From assembly GCA_018287875.1 (NCBI GenBank), contig JAGVVL010000022.1, positions 930,001 to 994,000 on the forward strand: a stretch of DNA of 64,000 nt. Direction: 5' to 3'. Each line of letters starts with the position of its first letter. Position 1 is the first letter of the stretch. This DNA is from Nigrospora sphaerica. Taxonomy: Eukaryota; Ascomycota; Sordariomycetes; Amphisphaeriales; Apiosporaceae. The translations under genes and the position numbers were made by a program. Below are positions 12,181 through 22,740 of the stretch, piece by piece. The notes under the pieces were generated by a model. The model was not told the origin of the DNA. It worked only from the letters and a program-made list of their open reading frames with translations, and made no database searches.

Positions 12181-13004
12181 TTTAACTTAGATCCTCCTGT
12201 ATATGCCAGTATCAGCTTTCAGCCCTGGGCGCAAAACGTACCACCTCGCGCCTGCCGTCTGTGTCGGCTCCTACTTGATAGTCGTTTTGAAGGGCTCGGT
12301 TGCTGCGACGGCTTCTTTTCTGCTTCGTCTGTTTCCTCCCTTGTGCCTCACTCCAGTGTCGGCACCGTACCAGCTCCCGGTCGCTCGCGCCCAAAAGACC
12401 CTTTCGTCCGGCATGCGATGGGCGAGATTTAAGCCCGAACTGGCTGGACGCCCGTCATGTCTGAACTTGCTGTTTCATACGATGCTGGTTTCCGGCGGAG
12501 CTTCTAGCTGTCGCAGCTTCTACCCGTGGCAACATTCACCCGTCACGTCTTCTTTCAGTAGTAGCTTTTCCAGTAGTAGATTCTGTCCTTCTCAGCTTCT
12601 GTCTGTAGTAGCTTCTGTCCTTCGCAGCGTCTTCCAGTAGTAACTTCTGTCCTCCTTAGCTTCTGTCCGTGGCAACATCCACTCCGCCGTAGTTCTGTCC
12701 TGCCATTCTCAGCTCCTTCTTGCCGCTCTATGGTGCCCCACCTGCTACTCCTATTGTCGGTGCGATGTGCCTGTTCGATCGTGGGCAGCGTAACACACCC
12801 GAGAAGCAATTGTTCAGGAAGGACCTACGGAACATCCTTCCTAGCCTGGTCTATACCCAGTTCCATAGAATGAGCGTATGTACTGAATCGGTTCCTATAT
12901 CAAGCATAGAGTAGACACCCGTCAGGCCGCGGTTTGTCACCCTAGGAGGACTTCCAGGTCATATTTCTGTTTCGTCTCTGTCCGATCTCCTTTCCACAGG
13001 CAAT

Positions 13005-13763
13005 ATGAGCTCCCAGAAGTACAATGGCCAACGACAGGGCCTTCGGCGGCACGCTCGTAGGTCAGCCGGCTACAGCGCTAACGGTATAGCTTTCCCGACC
13101 GCTGCGTCTGTACCCGTGCCCGCCGCGTCTCGTCCCGTGCCAGCGCCCCCTTCCCAGCCTCACCTGTCTTTGCCGGCCGTCCCTGGCCTGTACGATGGCG
13201 AACAGGAGGGGTTCGAGGACGGGTTCGAGGACGGGTTCGGGGACGACCCCTTCGGCCCGTCACCCACGTACCAGCCTTCCCTCCTCTGGGCCCCACGCGG
13301 AGGTTGTGCTGATGGAGATGCAGATCACCCCACAGCGCTACCGATGTGTCCCGACAACTCGATACGGTCCTTCACAAGCTCCGCGAACTGTCGCATCGGT
13401 TCGGTACCCAAGAAGCCGGACTGGACCGTTGCGACCAGGCGTAAGTCGATCGGGACTCGTTGACCGCACCTGCTAAGCATCGTTGGCGGCTCTCGCAGGA
13501 TTCAGAATTTGTAGGTTGCCAGAATCCTAGGAGGGGCCGAGCTGACCGTCCTGTGTCCCATAGCACGCAAAAGATAGAGCGCATGTAAGTTCTGGATGGC
13601 CCCTGTCATCGTCCATTCTTTCTCATGTAGTGTGACCAGGTTGCAACAGCAGATGCAGCGGCTCATGGGCTGGTTAGCGCAGGTTAAGGCAGTGTTCGAG
13701 CGGGGGGTAGCACCACGGGGCGAAGAGGATGTCCAGGACGACAGTTTGTGGGCTCAGCCGTAG
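13005..13763 (+). CDS. Five-exon gene with two micro-exons, coiled-coil protein (177 aa)
   Basis: Predicted exons: 13005-13267, 13336-13440, 13499-13510 (12 nt), 13564-13584 (21 nt) and 13631-13763; total 534 nt, exactly 178 codons including TAG. The donors are GTACCA, GTAAGT, GTAGGT and GTAAGT, the acceptors are all AG, and branch-like CTGAT, CTAAG and CTGAC motifs are present. Splicing joins frames that are separately broken into one protein: a basic N-terminus (residues 1-25), an Ala/Pro-rich linker, an acidic repeat (GFEDGFEDGFGDD, about 66-79), then one long amphipathic helix from RQLDTVLHKLRELSHRF to the C-terminal part (QQQMQRLMGWL). No known domain is recognised. Function is unknown; an adaptor or oligomerising nuclear protein is only a guess. 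It sits at the edge of the minisatellite region, convergent with the MADS-like gene. Confidence 0.6.
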
Positions 13764-14289
13764 GCCTTAGTGACTCCATCTTAGAACCCCACATAGGGGC
13801 CACCTCGGGTTCGGCGACGATGGTATACTGGCAAAAAGAGGGCCAAGATGGAGCGGAGGCCGCCCAGCACGTGGGCCATCGTTGTGTTGCTGCAATCGCC
13901 ATCGAGATTTTGCCGAGATAAAAATGAATGTTGGAAGGATACGGCGACTTTGTTCGTGTCGGACTATGTACTATACTACTGACAAGCCGTAACTCTGTGG
14001 CCGTTAGGGCGATAACTATGAACGAACGTCCCACTAGGCGACCGATCTCTCGACATCGGTCGTGTGGACGATCTAGCCCACGGCCGCACTGACCGTTCGA
14101 TGACTGGGCCATCAGCCCGACGGTAGGGCGCGATGGAAGAATGTGGGCTTCGTACACCATCGTCGGCACGAGACCCGTCGGCCACGAGCTTGCAATCCGT
14201 GGCATGACGTGGTACCCATTCATGAGCCCGCAAGGCTCCCAAAAGAACAAGGCGTTGCATAGTCATACCTCCTACTTAGAGATGACCCT
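13764..14289. other. Intergenic between convergent genes
   Basis: About 530 bp between the two convergent spliced genes. A 188-codon minus-strand frame (13684-14250) runs across it and into the 3' exon of the + strand gene, but has no recognisable motif and I treat it as chance. Confidence 0.5.
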
Positions 14290-15433
14290 TTAGCGAAGTT
14301 GAATTTTTCCTAAGCCTGTTCTCAGCTCGTCGAACAAGCTTAGAATCTTCGCCACCTGCTCTCGCTGCATCCTAACCCGGGGCCTCCTACTATTTGGAAA
14401 CGCCTGCATAGGCCTACACGCCAGCCCCGCCTCCCCTCTCCGTAGGTCTACCCCTGCAGCCGGCGGTCTCAAGCAACCGAATCCATCCACGGCCACGCGC
14501 TGCCCTCCCGTCCGCTCGAGGGACACGAGCGATACCGCCTGCCGTCCCAGCGGTCGCCGGTGCTTTCTACCGAGGCCCGTCGGCAAAGGCCTGTTTATGC
14601 TGTGGGGAGCATGCTCTCGTGCTAGTACCGACTGCGTCGCATTGTTTGTCGTATTGCTCGACGCGGCGCTGGAAGGCTGGCTAATGGCCGGTTGGTGTTC
14701 TGCGAGACCATGGTTAGTAACGCATGCTCGGACGACCCTTGACTTAAGGATGGTCGTGCCTACCTCTTTCCACTTGTTGCATGAACCTCTGCTGCACGAG
14801 GCTCGGCGGCAAGAGTCCCGGTGGCCTGCTTCGGGGCCTTTCGGCACCCACGGCGACGTCCTCATCGTCGGGAAAGTCGTCGTAAGCCGAAACCGGACTC
14901 GAGGCAGCCGCCGCACCTTGATTGTAGTCGAGGTCGATTTCGTACTCGGCGTCCATTTCGGGATCAGCGTTCGCATCGGGATTGGCCAGGGGCCCGTGGC
15001 CGGCACTTAAGGTATGGTCTGCACTCGACTCATGGTCTGCACTCGACTCATGGTCGGCGACCGGCGCATGGTCGGCAACCGGCGCATGGTCAGGCTCGAT
15101 GGCCTGGGTCGCGGCGCTTGATCGCGTCATGCGAGCGCCTGCTCGGGAACGAGCGCCGTCGGTCGCCAACGGGCGTAGCTAGTGCTGTTAGCCACCGGCC
15201 GATGGGGGGGGGAGGATGGGGGGGCCGTAGGGGAGAACACAAACCAGCCTGTTCACATCGGGCATTGTCTGGCCGCGCGGGAGATGCATCACCCTCTCCA
15301 TCCTCCGATGCGTTGGGTTCCAATACACGAGCGCGCTGAAGACGTCACAGACCCGGCCCAGCTTCATAGTCTTTTCCTGGAGAGACCGGCCGCTCTTCCG
15401 AATCTTGTCCTTCTTGCTCTTATCATGGGCCAT
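14290..15433 (-). CDS. MADS-like N-terminus plus disordered and coiled-coil protein
   Basis: Exon 1 (15433-15257) encodes a short basic segment, KSKKDKIRKSGRSLQEKTMK, followed by LGRVCDVFSALVY, which has the pattern of fungal MADS-box-like proteins (K-R-K, then helix, then L--CDV-AL). An intron 15256-15179 (GTGAAC donor, GCTAAC branch, TAG) joins in frame to exon 2 (15178-14764), which is rich in Asp, His, Ala and Ser with tandem DHAPVADHAPVADHESSADH repeats and an acidic stretch (AYDDFPDDEDV). A second intron, 14763-14700, has GTAGGC, a perfect TACTAAC and CAG. The 3' end has coiled-coil character (EQVAKILSLFDELRTGL) and stops at 14290. Splicing between 14700 and about 14400 is unresolved. 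DNA binding is inferred from the MADS resemblance only. Confidence 0.5.
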
Positions 15434-16051
15434 GGTCGCACTTGAGTTGACGGAATCGGCTTCCAAGCCGTACATACGATAGCCGACATAATGCTCTTTA
15501 CGGCGCCCATGCTGAAATATCTGCCCAGCGTCGGGTTTAAAGAGCAACTGAGTGTTGATCTCGACTAAGTGTTGATCTCGACTGAGTGTTGATCTTGCCT
15601 GGGCGTCATTGTAGGGAGTGGGAGAAGTTACGCAAGGGGGCGGGGCTGGAAGCAACGCATCCCGCGCTGGGTCGGATGTGGATCGGGTCCGTCTCGGTCG
15701 TAGCCTCCATTCTGGCTCCCACAGTGGAATCCAGTCCTGGAGGCAGGCCTCCCGAAACGACCCTGCGCTAGGTTCGGACACTTTTGTTCCCACCACCTGC
15801 TCCGCCTGCGCCGGCTTCCATTTCGTTCCTATCCTCTTACACGTACCTTCTTAGTGTTTACATTATACGTCTAATGGTAACTGCTATGCACTTACCCAGC
15901 TGCAGCTTGGAGCCGACCGGTTCGAGACGGTACATAAGAATAATACAACGGCATGACACTCTATTTTCGATTCATTGCTAATTGCTCGTCTCTTAGCGCC
16001 CTAACTGATCGTTTTCTTTTTTGCCTTGTTCTTTCTGGATCTATACTTACG
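15434..16051. other. Intergenic, promoter side of the tyrosinase and MADS-like genes
   Basis: Divergent promoter interval of about 620 bp. It contains a small direct repeat of GTGTTGATCTCGACT (about 15551-15590). The minus-strand frame extends upstream of the MADS-like start but without family resemblance. The last about 100 bp before the tyrosinase ATG are pyrimidine-rich, as is common in fungal leaders. Confidence 0.5.
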
Positions 16052-17301
16052 ATGTGTTTCTCTCTCATTGTTTTGGCTCTTGTCGGCGCTGTCTCGACCT
16101 CGAGTAGTATTGCTATCCTCGACCTTTCAAAAGATGTCAAGGGCATCACCAATGGCCTTAACCGCCAGGTTGGCGAGATGATCAGGGAGATCGCCCCGGC
16201 CCTGAAGCTTTTTGACACCCCTCCTGTTCGCGTCGTCAGTTTAAGTCAACTTGAGGAGATGGACCGCAATGGTACCAAGCTGGCGTCCCATGGCTATGCT
16301 GTCGACAAGGACGACCAGTCGATCAGGCCGGCCCCGGTCGGCTTCACATCGATGAAGAATCCCTTGGCCAGCCAGAAGTACGATATCTCGGCCGCCGCCG
16401 CCAGCTGTGCCTCCAACCCGAACGTGCGCTTCGAGTGGCGTGACTTCTCTAACACGGACCGCTACGCTCTCGTCAATGGCATCAAGTGCCTGATGAACAA
16501 GCCAGCTTCCGGCAAGTTTCCCCCTGCCCGTAACCGGTACGAGGACTTCGTTCGAGTTCACCAGAAGTACTCATCCAGCATTCATAACAACGCCAAGTTC
16601 CTTTTATGGCACCGCTACTTTCTCTGGACGTTCGAGCAGGTCCTTCGAGAAGAATGTGGCTTCAACCGAGCCTTTGTCTGGTGGGACGAGACCAAGGATG
16701 CCGGGCAATTTGCTCAATCTACTATCTTCACGCCTCAGTACTTTGGTAGTCTTCCTGGCCCTACCAACGGCGCAGGTACTTGTATCCGTGACGGTGCTTT
16801 TGCCGACACAACCCTTCACATCGGCCCCGGTTCCAGCCATTTTGACCACTGCCTCTCGCGTGCTGTCGACGAGTCTGCCACTGCTCAATGCAGCAAGGAC
16901 TTCGAGAACTACTGCATGTCCCGCACCAACTACCCTGAGTTCGAGAGCTGCTGGGAGTATGGCCCGCACGGCTATGGGCATAACGGTATCGGCTCAGTCA
17001 TGGCCGATGTTATGGGCTCCGTCGGCGACCCTACTTTCTGGGTCCACCACACCTACGTCGATCGTGTCTTCCGTGTATGGCAGAACGTCGACGTTTCGCG
17101 CCGTACAACCATCAGCGGCACTGCTGCCGACGGTTCTCCCCTCACTCTTGACGCTAGTAAGTTGCCCTGTGGTTCGTTCCACTCGACTAGTCGCTAATGA
17201 GTCTCGCAGTGATCTCCGTTGGCGGTTTACGCCCTGATGTTCGCGTCCGTGATGTCCTTGACACCCTCAATGGTGTCATGTGCTACCAGTACAGCTACTA
17301 A
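16052..17301 (+). CDS. Secreted tyrosinase-family copper oxidase (398 aa)
   Basis: Type-3 copper enzyme that would oxidise phenols or catechols to quinones, probably extracellular. The start at 16052 gives a signal peptide (MCFSLIVLALVGAVSTSS); an in-frame ATG 33 codons upstream is less likely. CuA ligands are H170, H178 and H187 (the last in LLWHRYFLW). CuB ligands are H306 and H310 (PHGYGHNGIG) and the HH pair at 332-333 in FWVHHTYVDR. Several Cys in the middle suggest disulfides. One 3' intron, 17157-17209, has GTAAGT, CTAAT and CAG; splicing adds 30 residues ending CYQYSY. The coding sum is 1197 nt, a whole number of codons. There is no C-terminal lid domain, so it matches the short secreted class. 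Monophenolase versus catechol oxidase cannot be told from sequence. No neighbouring pigment-pathway gene is seen. Confidence 0.93.
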
Positions 17302-18953
17302 ACGCTGAGCAGAGGGCCGCGTGTCAAATCGAATCATGAGTCTGAGATGCCGCAGCGGGCCTTGTCTAACCTCGTCAATTGAACCGGCAAGATGCGCTTT
17401 ATCGTGACGGGCCTTCTTGGTAATTATTCTACCGTAACTTTGGACTACCTTCGTAATTTGTATGATACTCATCTAGGTACACATAAATGTTAGTGAACTT
17501 TAGACCGTCGACGCTTCTGCTAGACATTGAATCCCTTGCCAGGTGGACAGGGAAGGCAACCAAATCAATAGTTCAGTGAACTACATAGATCAGCGGTCGT
17601 GTCGTAGGGTACGCACGCGAGCTACTCGAACGCGTGAGCGAGTGTGCGATTGAATGCCTTCGCGAGTCCCCCACATCCTACACCGCTGGGCTGCGAAACT
17701 TCACTCACTCCGCCTTCATCATCAGTCTAGAACTCGCCTCGTAGAGCGCGACTAGATCTTTCTCCTAGACCTGGAACCAGGCATGAGAAGAAAAGGGGAA
17801 ATATGGCTGGAGCAAATGAGAGCCAGGCACGTGGCTCTCGGGAGGCCTCCCTACATATAACACGTACGTGTGAGATAAAGGGTTAGTGGCTCCCAAGGTC
17901 AGGAGGCCGATCCAGGGGATGCAAGGCTCGTATCGTCCCTCGGTAGCAACGTATCATCGATTCCCTTCCTCAGTAGCCACCATCACACCGGGAAACAAAA
18001 CGATGACGTCCAGCACGCCGGGGCGCGGGGAACTGCATACAACCGACCGCAGATAAAGCCATCATCCGGGTTAGCACCACAGAATGCCATCCGCTGGGCC
18101 GAGATAGCCCCGAAGGCACGTTCGTATCTGCTGGCAACACCGACGTTGCCAGGTGGGTGCCTAAATATGAACCCAGTTGACTGCCGCCCCCGGTGGCGAA
18201 TACTGCGGACATTCGATTACTGAATAAGACGTGGTCCTCTTAATGGAGACCGCTAGATTAATCGATGGCGCCTAGGTTTGTTACGAACATTACGTGAAAT
18301 GACACGACAGCGGTGATCCATTCGAAAAGCTTCAGCATGCCGATTAGGGATTGAACAAAAGGTATCAAGCGGAATCCGAGCAAGCGGACCTTATCAGAAG
18401 ACTGGAATAGGAATTTGGCGCCAGTGCCAGCGTATCGTCACCATCTCCAGCCCCTCCGAGGCCCTGCGGCATAGGTAGCGGGAGTATAGTATCGGATATC
18501 GAGACTGTGAACGGGATAACATTCTCGCCGGTACACCCTTTTTTCATTTCCGGCTACTTTCTAGGTGCATCAATATTCTAGCAGCTTAGTCCAACTCCTC
18601 ACCGCTACCACACTACGTTGCCTCGATCAGCTCGTCCTTCATCTTCTCACACCATGACCATCTGGCCCTCGCCGTCCCGCTGGCATCACGCGACAGCAAC
18701 AGTGATGGTCCAAAGTGGGAAACGATATGGGAGAAGGGTAAATTATGCATTGGATAACACTTCTGAATTTCACTAATACAACATGAACAAGGTATTGGCA
18801 TCCCATGATCTGCTCTGTATGGGCTGCCCGGATATGCAGGCTGGATGACGACAGGATGTAAACGCATCTATGCATAGCCACGCCATCTCGGATGAACACG
18901 GGGGAAGGCAGAAAAGGGGGGAGAAGGGGGGAGGAGGAGCGTTCCAGGACGAT
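17302..18953. other. Intergenic, no gene seen
   Basis: About 1.65 kb with only short frames in all readings. No TIR, LTR or known protein fragment was recognised. The right end turns purine-rich (AAAAGGGGGGAG, about 18912) just before the TATA box of the next gene. Confidence 0.5.
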
Positions 18954-18960
18954 TATAAAA
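18954..18960 (+). promoter_or_regulatory. TATA box of the gene starting at 19049
   Basis: TATAAAA lies 95 bp before the chosen ATG at 19049 and only about 23 bp before the upstream in-frame ATG at 18983. That spacing argues that transcription starts near or after 18983 and that 19049 is the real start. Confidence 0.6.
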
Positions 18961-19048
18961 GGCGACCGTCTCCCCGTTCGTTATGTCTGCCTTTCTCCTT
19001 CCTTTCCAACACTCCTCAATCATTCCCTACCGCTACAAGAATACCGAA

Positions 19049-20725
19049 ATGTCTTCTTTTACCTATCGCTCAGACAACTACTACGACGAAGCAGATGGCT
19101 TTGCAGCCATGCGTCTACCACAAAACAACGAGCCTCCCGCAAATCCATCGAAGAATTCCTTGTGCTATGGTATCTTTGACCCTAGCTTCTCCATCGACTT
19201 CGGCGGTAAAGACTTTAGCGCGCTGCTAGCCATTGGCCCCAAAGCAGCTGGGGATGGAGTGGCAGCCTACAACGTTTACCAGTCGGTGGACACTCCTTCC
19301 TGCTCCTTCCCTGGAAGCCATGACAGGCTTGCTCAAAGAAACCTGGCTGAGGAACTGCTTTGGGGCGACAGTCTCTGCTCTCTCAAGCTTTCCCAGGTCC
19401 CAAGCGCAGTCAATACGTTATCCGAGGACTTCTTTACTGCCAACGGTGTGCAACCTGTGTCCTCTATCAACGACGGTTTGACAACAGACTTCCCTGGGCC
19501 TCCGATACTAGGCTCTCCCATCTCCGGGGACCTGAACAGGCCGACGGACTCATCGCATATGGCAACGATACAAGAGCCAGCTCCCGTAGCACCCCCCACT
19601 CCACTATTGAATGACACCAACCACCGGGAAGAATTTTTTACGCCGCTGAACACCAACGAGGAGAGGCAGCACGAATTCCCTAAAGAGGCGACAGGAGATT
19701 TTCGGCTGAAGAGGAAAGAAATACAGCTGTGCCCAGAAACACCTACCAAACGAATGAAACGAAACACCTTCGATTCCAGCTTCTCTATCGACTTCAACGG
19801 CGCACTACCGGCCACCCTTCCGCAATCGCCTGAAGATGTGGTGGTGGACTGCAACGTTTGCCAGTTGATGGGCACCCCATCCTCGCATTGTTCTCGTAAC
19901 CAGCACTGGACGGTTCAGCAATACCTATACAGGTGGTTCCTTTACCATGAAATCTTCAACTCCGTCGAATTTTCCCAGTTTGGAAACGTTTTCGATATGT
20001 TGTTCGATGAACCCCGAATCGTCAACAATGCGCAACCCGTCTTTTCCCCCAACGAAAATTTAGCGGCAGCCTTGCCTGGGCCACTGATACTAGGCTCTCC
20101 TCTCTCCGAGGACCTGAACAGGCCGATGGACTCTCCGGATCTGATTGATCGGGAAACCCAGTATATGGCAACTATACAAGAGCCGGCTGCCGCAGCAACA
20201 CCCCCAGCTTCATCGGCGAGTGATACCAACCACCGGGAAGATGGTGCCACACCGCCAGATACCGACGAGGAGGGGCAGCCACAATCCCCTAAGGACGCGG
20301 CGGGAAATCTTCGCCTGAAGAGGAAAGCACCACCGTTCTCCTCAGAGACAGAGACACCGTGTAAACGAAAGAAACGAGGCACACGGAAAACCTCAGCTGG
20401 GAGCGACGCAAACATTCGCCTTGAGGAGGTGACTGTCAAGGTCGAAGACTGTACACGGCACCTGAAGTGGAACCGGTACTGCAAGGTATGGTGCAACGAG
20501 CGCAAGGAGTTCGAACGGGACTGTGAAACCCTGGTACGTCACATACGGGGAAATTTGTCTCATTCCTCTTTTTGGATACGACCAAGTGGTAGCGGGTTTC
20601 TTATAAATCTCACTTGGGACAAGAAAGAAAAGGCCTTCACCGGGTCGAGCTGCATGGGTTGGAAACCGGTGAAACTTGCAGAGGACAATGTAGCTGAACT
20701 GGTGGAAACCCTAACATTGGCGTAG
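19049..20725 (+). CDS. Unrecognised, probably nuclear, protein with an internal duplication (558 aa)
   Basis: Single uninterrupted frame. I prefer the ATG at 19049 (context CCGAAATG) because of the TATA spacing. Residues about 44-240 and 242-446 are two diverged copies of one unit. Both have (D)xSFSIDF at the start, then PGPxILGSPxSxDLNRPxDS, MATIQEPA, DTNHRE, LRLKRK-like, and end in a basic cluster (KRMKRN, KRKKRGTRK) that could act as nuclear localisation signals. The unduplicated C-terminal part, about 447-558, contains several Cys and Trp (CTRHLKWNRYCKVWC) and resembles no domain I can name. Between the shared motifs the units are Pro, Ser and Glu rich and likely disordered. Function unknown. 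A third, decayed repeat unit follows the stop codon. Confidence 0.8.
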   Translation: MSSFTYRSDNYYDEADGFAAMRLPQNNEPPANPSKNSLCYGIFDPSFSIDFGGKDFSALLAIGPKAAGDGVAAYNVYQSVDTPSCSFPGSHDRLAQRNLAEELLWGDSLCSLKLSQVPSAVNTLSEDFFTANGVQPVSSINDGLTTDFPGPPILGSPISGDLNRPTDSSHMATIQEPAPVAPPTPLLNDTNHREEFFTPLNTNEERQHEFPKEATGDFRLKRKEIQLCPETPTKRMKRNTFDSSFSIDFNGALPATLPQSPEDVVVDCNVCQLMGTPSSHCSRNQHWTVQQYLYRWFLYHEIFNSVEFSQFGNVFDMLFDEPRIVNNAQPVFSPNENLAAALPGPLILGSPLSEDLNRPMDSPDLIDRETQYMATIQEPAAAATPPASSASDTNHREDGATPPDTDEEGQPQSPKDAAGNLRLKRKAPPFSSETETPCKRKKRGTRKTSAGSDANIRLEEVTVKVEDCTRHLKWNRYCKVWCNERKEFERDCETLVRHIRGNLSHSSFWIRPSGSGFLINLTWDKKEKAFTGSSCMGWKPVKLAEDNVAELVETLTLA

Positions 20726-20816
20726 TTTTGAGGAATCTGGATAGAACACGACCATAGGGACTATTGATTGAGAGCTTCTCATGAAACATTTGCTCACTTG
20801 ATGCGTTATTCTCTTC

Positions 20817-21170
20817 ATGACCAACCATGCGCGATCCATCTCCCCCCTCAACGAGATGAGACCGGCAGCCTTATCTGTACCCCTAATACTAGGCTCTCAT
20901 TTCTCCGGTGATCTGCACAGGTCGACGGACTCCTCGCATCTGTTTATCGCGAGAAACCCACATCTGGCAGCTATACAGGAGCCAGCTGGTGCAGAGGCAC
21001 TCCCAGCTTCACTATCAAATCTTCTCAGGCCTCGGGTCCACAGTAACATACTGCTAGATATCGACGAGGAAAGGCAGCCCGGAGTTTCCAAAGGCCTGGT
21101 AACAGGTCCGCGCCAGAAGAGGAAGCAACAGAGTCAACCCGAGAGAAATCAGTTAAGCGAGTGAAAATAC
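20817..21170 (+). pseudogene. Decayed third copy of the repeat unit of the preceding gene
   Basis: The frame reads PLILGSHFSGDLHRSTDSSH, then AAIQEPAGAEALPAS, then DIDEERQPGVSKG and PRQKRKQQ, the same order of motifs as in both units of the gene at 19049-20725. The unit start and the C-terminal domain are missing. It is most simply a remnant of a longer or tandemly duplicated ancestor. An ATG at 20817 opens the frame, but nothing suggests it is used. Confidence 0.65.
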
Positions 21171-21659
21171 GTACACAGGGAAAGGCAACTTTGGCACAAC
21201 GTCCACCTTCGTCTTGAACAGGAATCTGTTAAGAATAAGGACCACACAGAAAGTTGAAGTGGAATCGGTGTAGAACGGCATGAACCGACGGATCTGATGG
21301 CTCCGCATAGGATGGCGAAAGACTAAGTTAAGCGTAGTAGCTTTGTACTTTAACGCCAAGGGGTGCGACCATCTTACCGCACTATCCGTTCCAAACGCTG
21401 GTCTCATTCCAGTTTTTCGGTGCCGGCCGATCACGCCCTAATAAGGTAGTGTACACAAACCGCCACCAGTTTCAAGGACCTCGCGATGTGAAAAGAAAAG
21501 AAAACAATTTAATTATCCCAACAACCAGAGTATTTACAGACAAACGGATTGGTTTTAAGAGATGATGATCACCTCATGCTCGCTTTCTTCCGTAGCACTG
21601 TCCGTCGTAATCGATAAAGAATGCATGGTGATCGTAGCCCCTTCACCGCTAGAGGTCGC

Positions 21660-22740
21660 TATCCTGCCTTGGCATTGAGTTCGTCTAACATGCACACGAA
21701 CCTCTCTTGGGCAGTTTTCTGGACTTTCCGGCGCTTCTGAGGATTCTGGTGATCCAGCGCTGCGGCCAGTTAGTCCCGTTTATGCTTGAGGCTGAAGATC
21801 TGAGCGGCTGCTTGGTCTAAGGCCTTGCCGGTCTTCCGGGATACCTGGCGCAGCGTGGCGTTACTGTACATTGTATCGACGATACCCAGTTCTCGATGGA
21901 TACCCTAGGTTTACCTCGAAGACCTTGGTGCTCTGACGTCTAGAGTAGAAATCTGAGACAGTATATGGTCACCTGTTGGCTGTGGAACGTTCCAAGTTGC
22001 CCTCTGGTCGGTCCTGCTCTCTCTGCCTCGCTAGTCTGCTGTTGAGAGGCCTGGAAGCGTCCATTGGATAGATTCCGGTCGCTTTACAGCCTGTGGTTAT
22101 ATGAACTACATTCATAGCAACCTTCCGAGCCTTGTTCCAGGCCTCCAGGAACTCCGGTTTCCTTGGAGTCATCGTTAGGCTGGACACGCAGGTTTGGCAA
22201 AGGAACTTCAGGTACGCGCACTTCAATACACTGAAGGGTCCAAGGTCCAGGGGCTGGAGAATCTGCGAGGTGTACGCCGGAAGGAAGTTCAATCAGACCT
22301 TTTATTCGAAGCAGGTCAGCATGAACTCCTCGCTGCAGTGGCTTGCGTGGCCATCGAGAATGAGGTTTCGCCACTATTTAGGGTCCTCTGGAGCAGTCAG
22401 GGGTAGGGATAACTGCTGTAGCCAGCGCAGCCCAATTGAATTGGTAGTCCAGCCAGCCTCTGAGGCTTCGAAGCGCCAGTCTGTGTAGTCCTCTTCGTCT
22501 GACTGTGTTGAGAACCACTGCTGTTGGACCGTCTTGCCCTTAAAGATCATTAGCGGCGGCAGTGCTTTGCCAGCAGCAGAGATAGCCTTCAAAGAGGTCG
22601 ACCACTCGCCTCCAGCTGTATCTATGGCGAAGACCTCATTAAGAGAAGACGGCCCAATGACGAAGGGACAGTCTCAAAATGTTTTGAGTATAAACCCCCT
22701 CACGATCGGATCAAGCAATAGCCGAACTCGTTTGGTTTCC
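21660..22740 (-). pseudogene. Decayed pogo-type (DDE_1) transposase fragment
   Basis: Reading from about 22640 downward on the minus strand, pieces in different frames give GKALPPLMIFKGKTVQQQWF, then WTTNSIGLRWLQQL, then ILDGHASHCS (second Asp of the DDE triad), then ILQPLDLGPFSVLKCAYLKF (third Asp), then TGIYPMD and a C-terminal piece near 21700. These are the DDE core blocks of the same broad family as the element at 50679-52537. Frameshifts and stops break it into at least three pieces, and no N-terminal DNA-binding domain or TIRs were found. Confidence 0.75.

Noticed and set aside
13684..14250. 188-codon minus frame between the convergent genes
   Set aside because: Overlaps the last exon of the micro-exon gene and shows no motif.
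15953..16051. N-terminal extension of the tyrosinase
   Set aside because: The extra 33 residues precede a good signal peptide at the second ATG; secretion logic and family length favour 16052.
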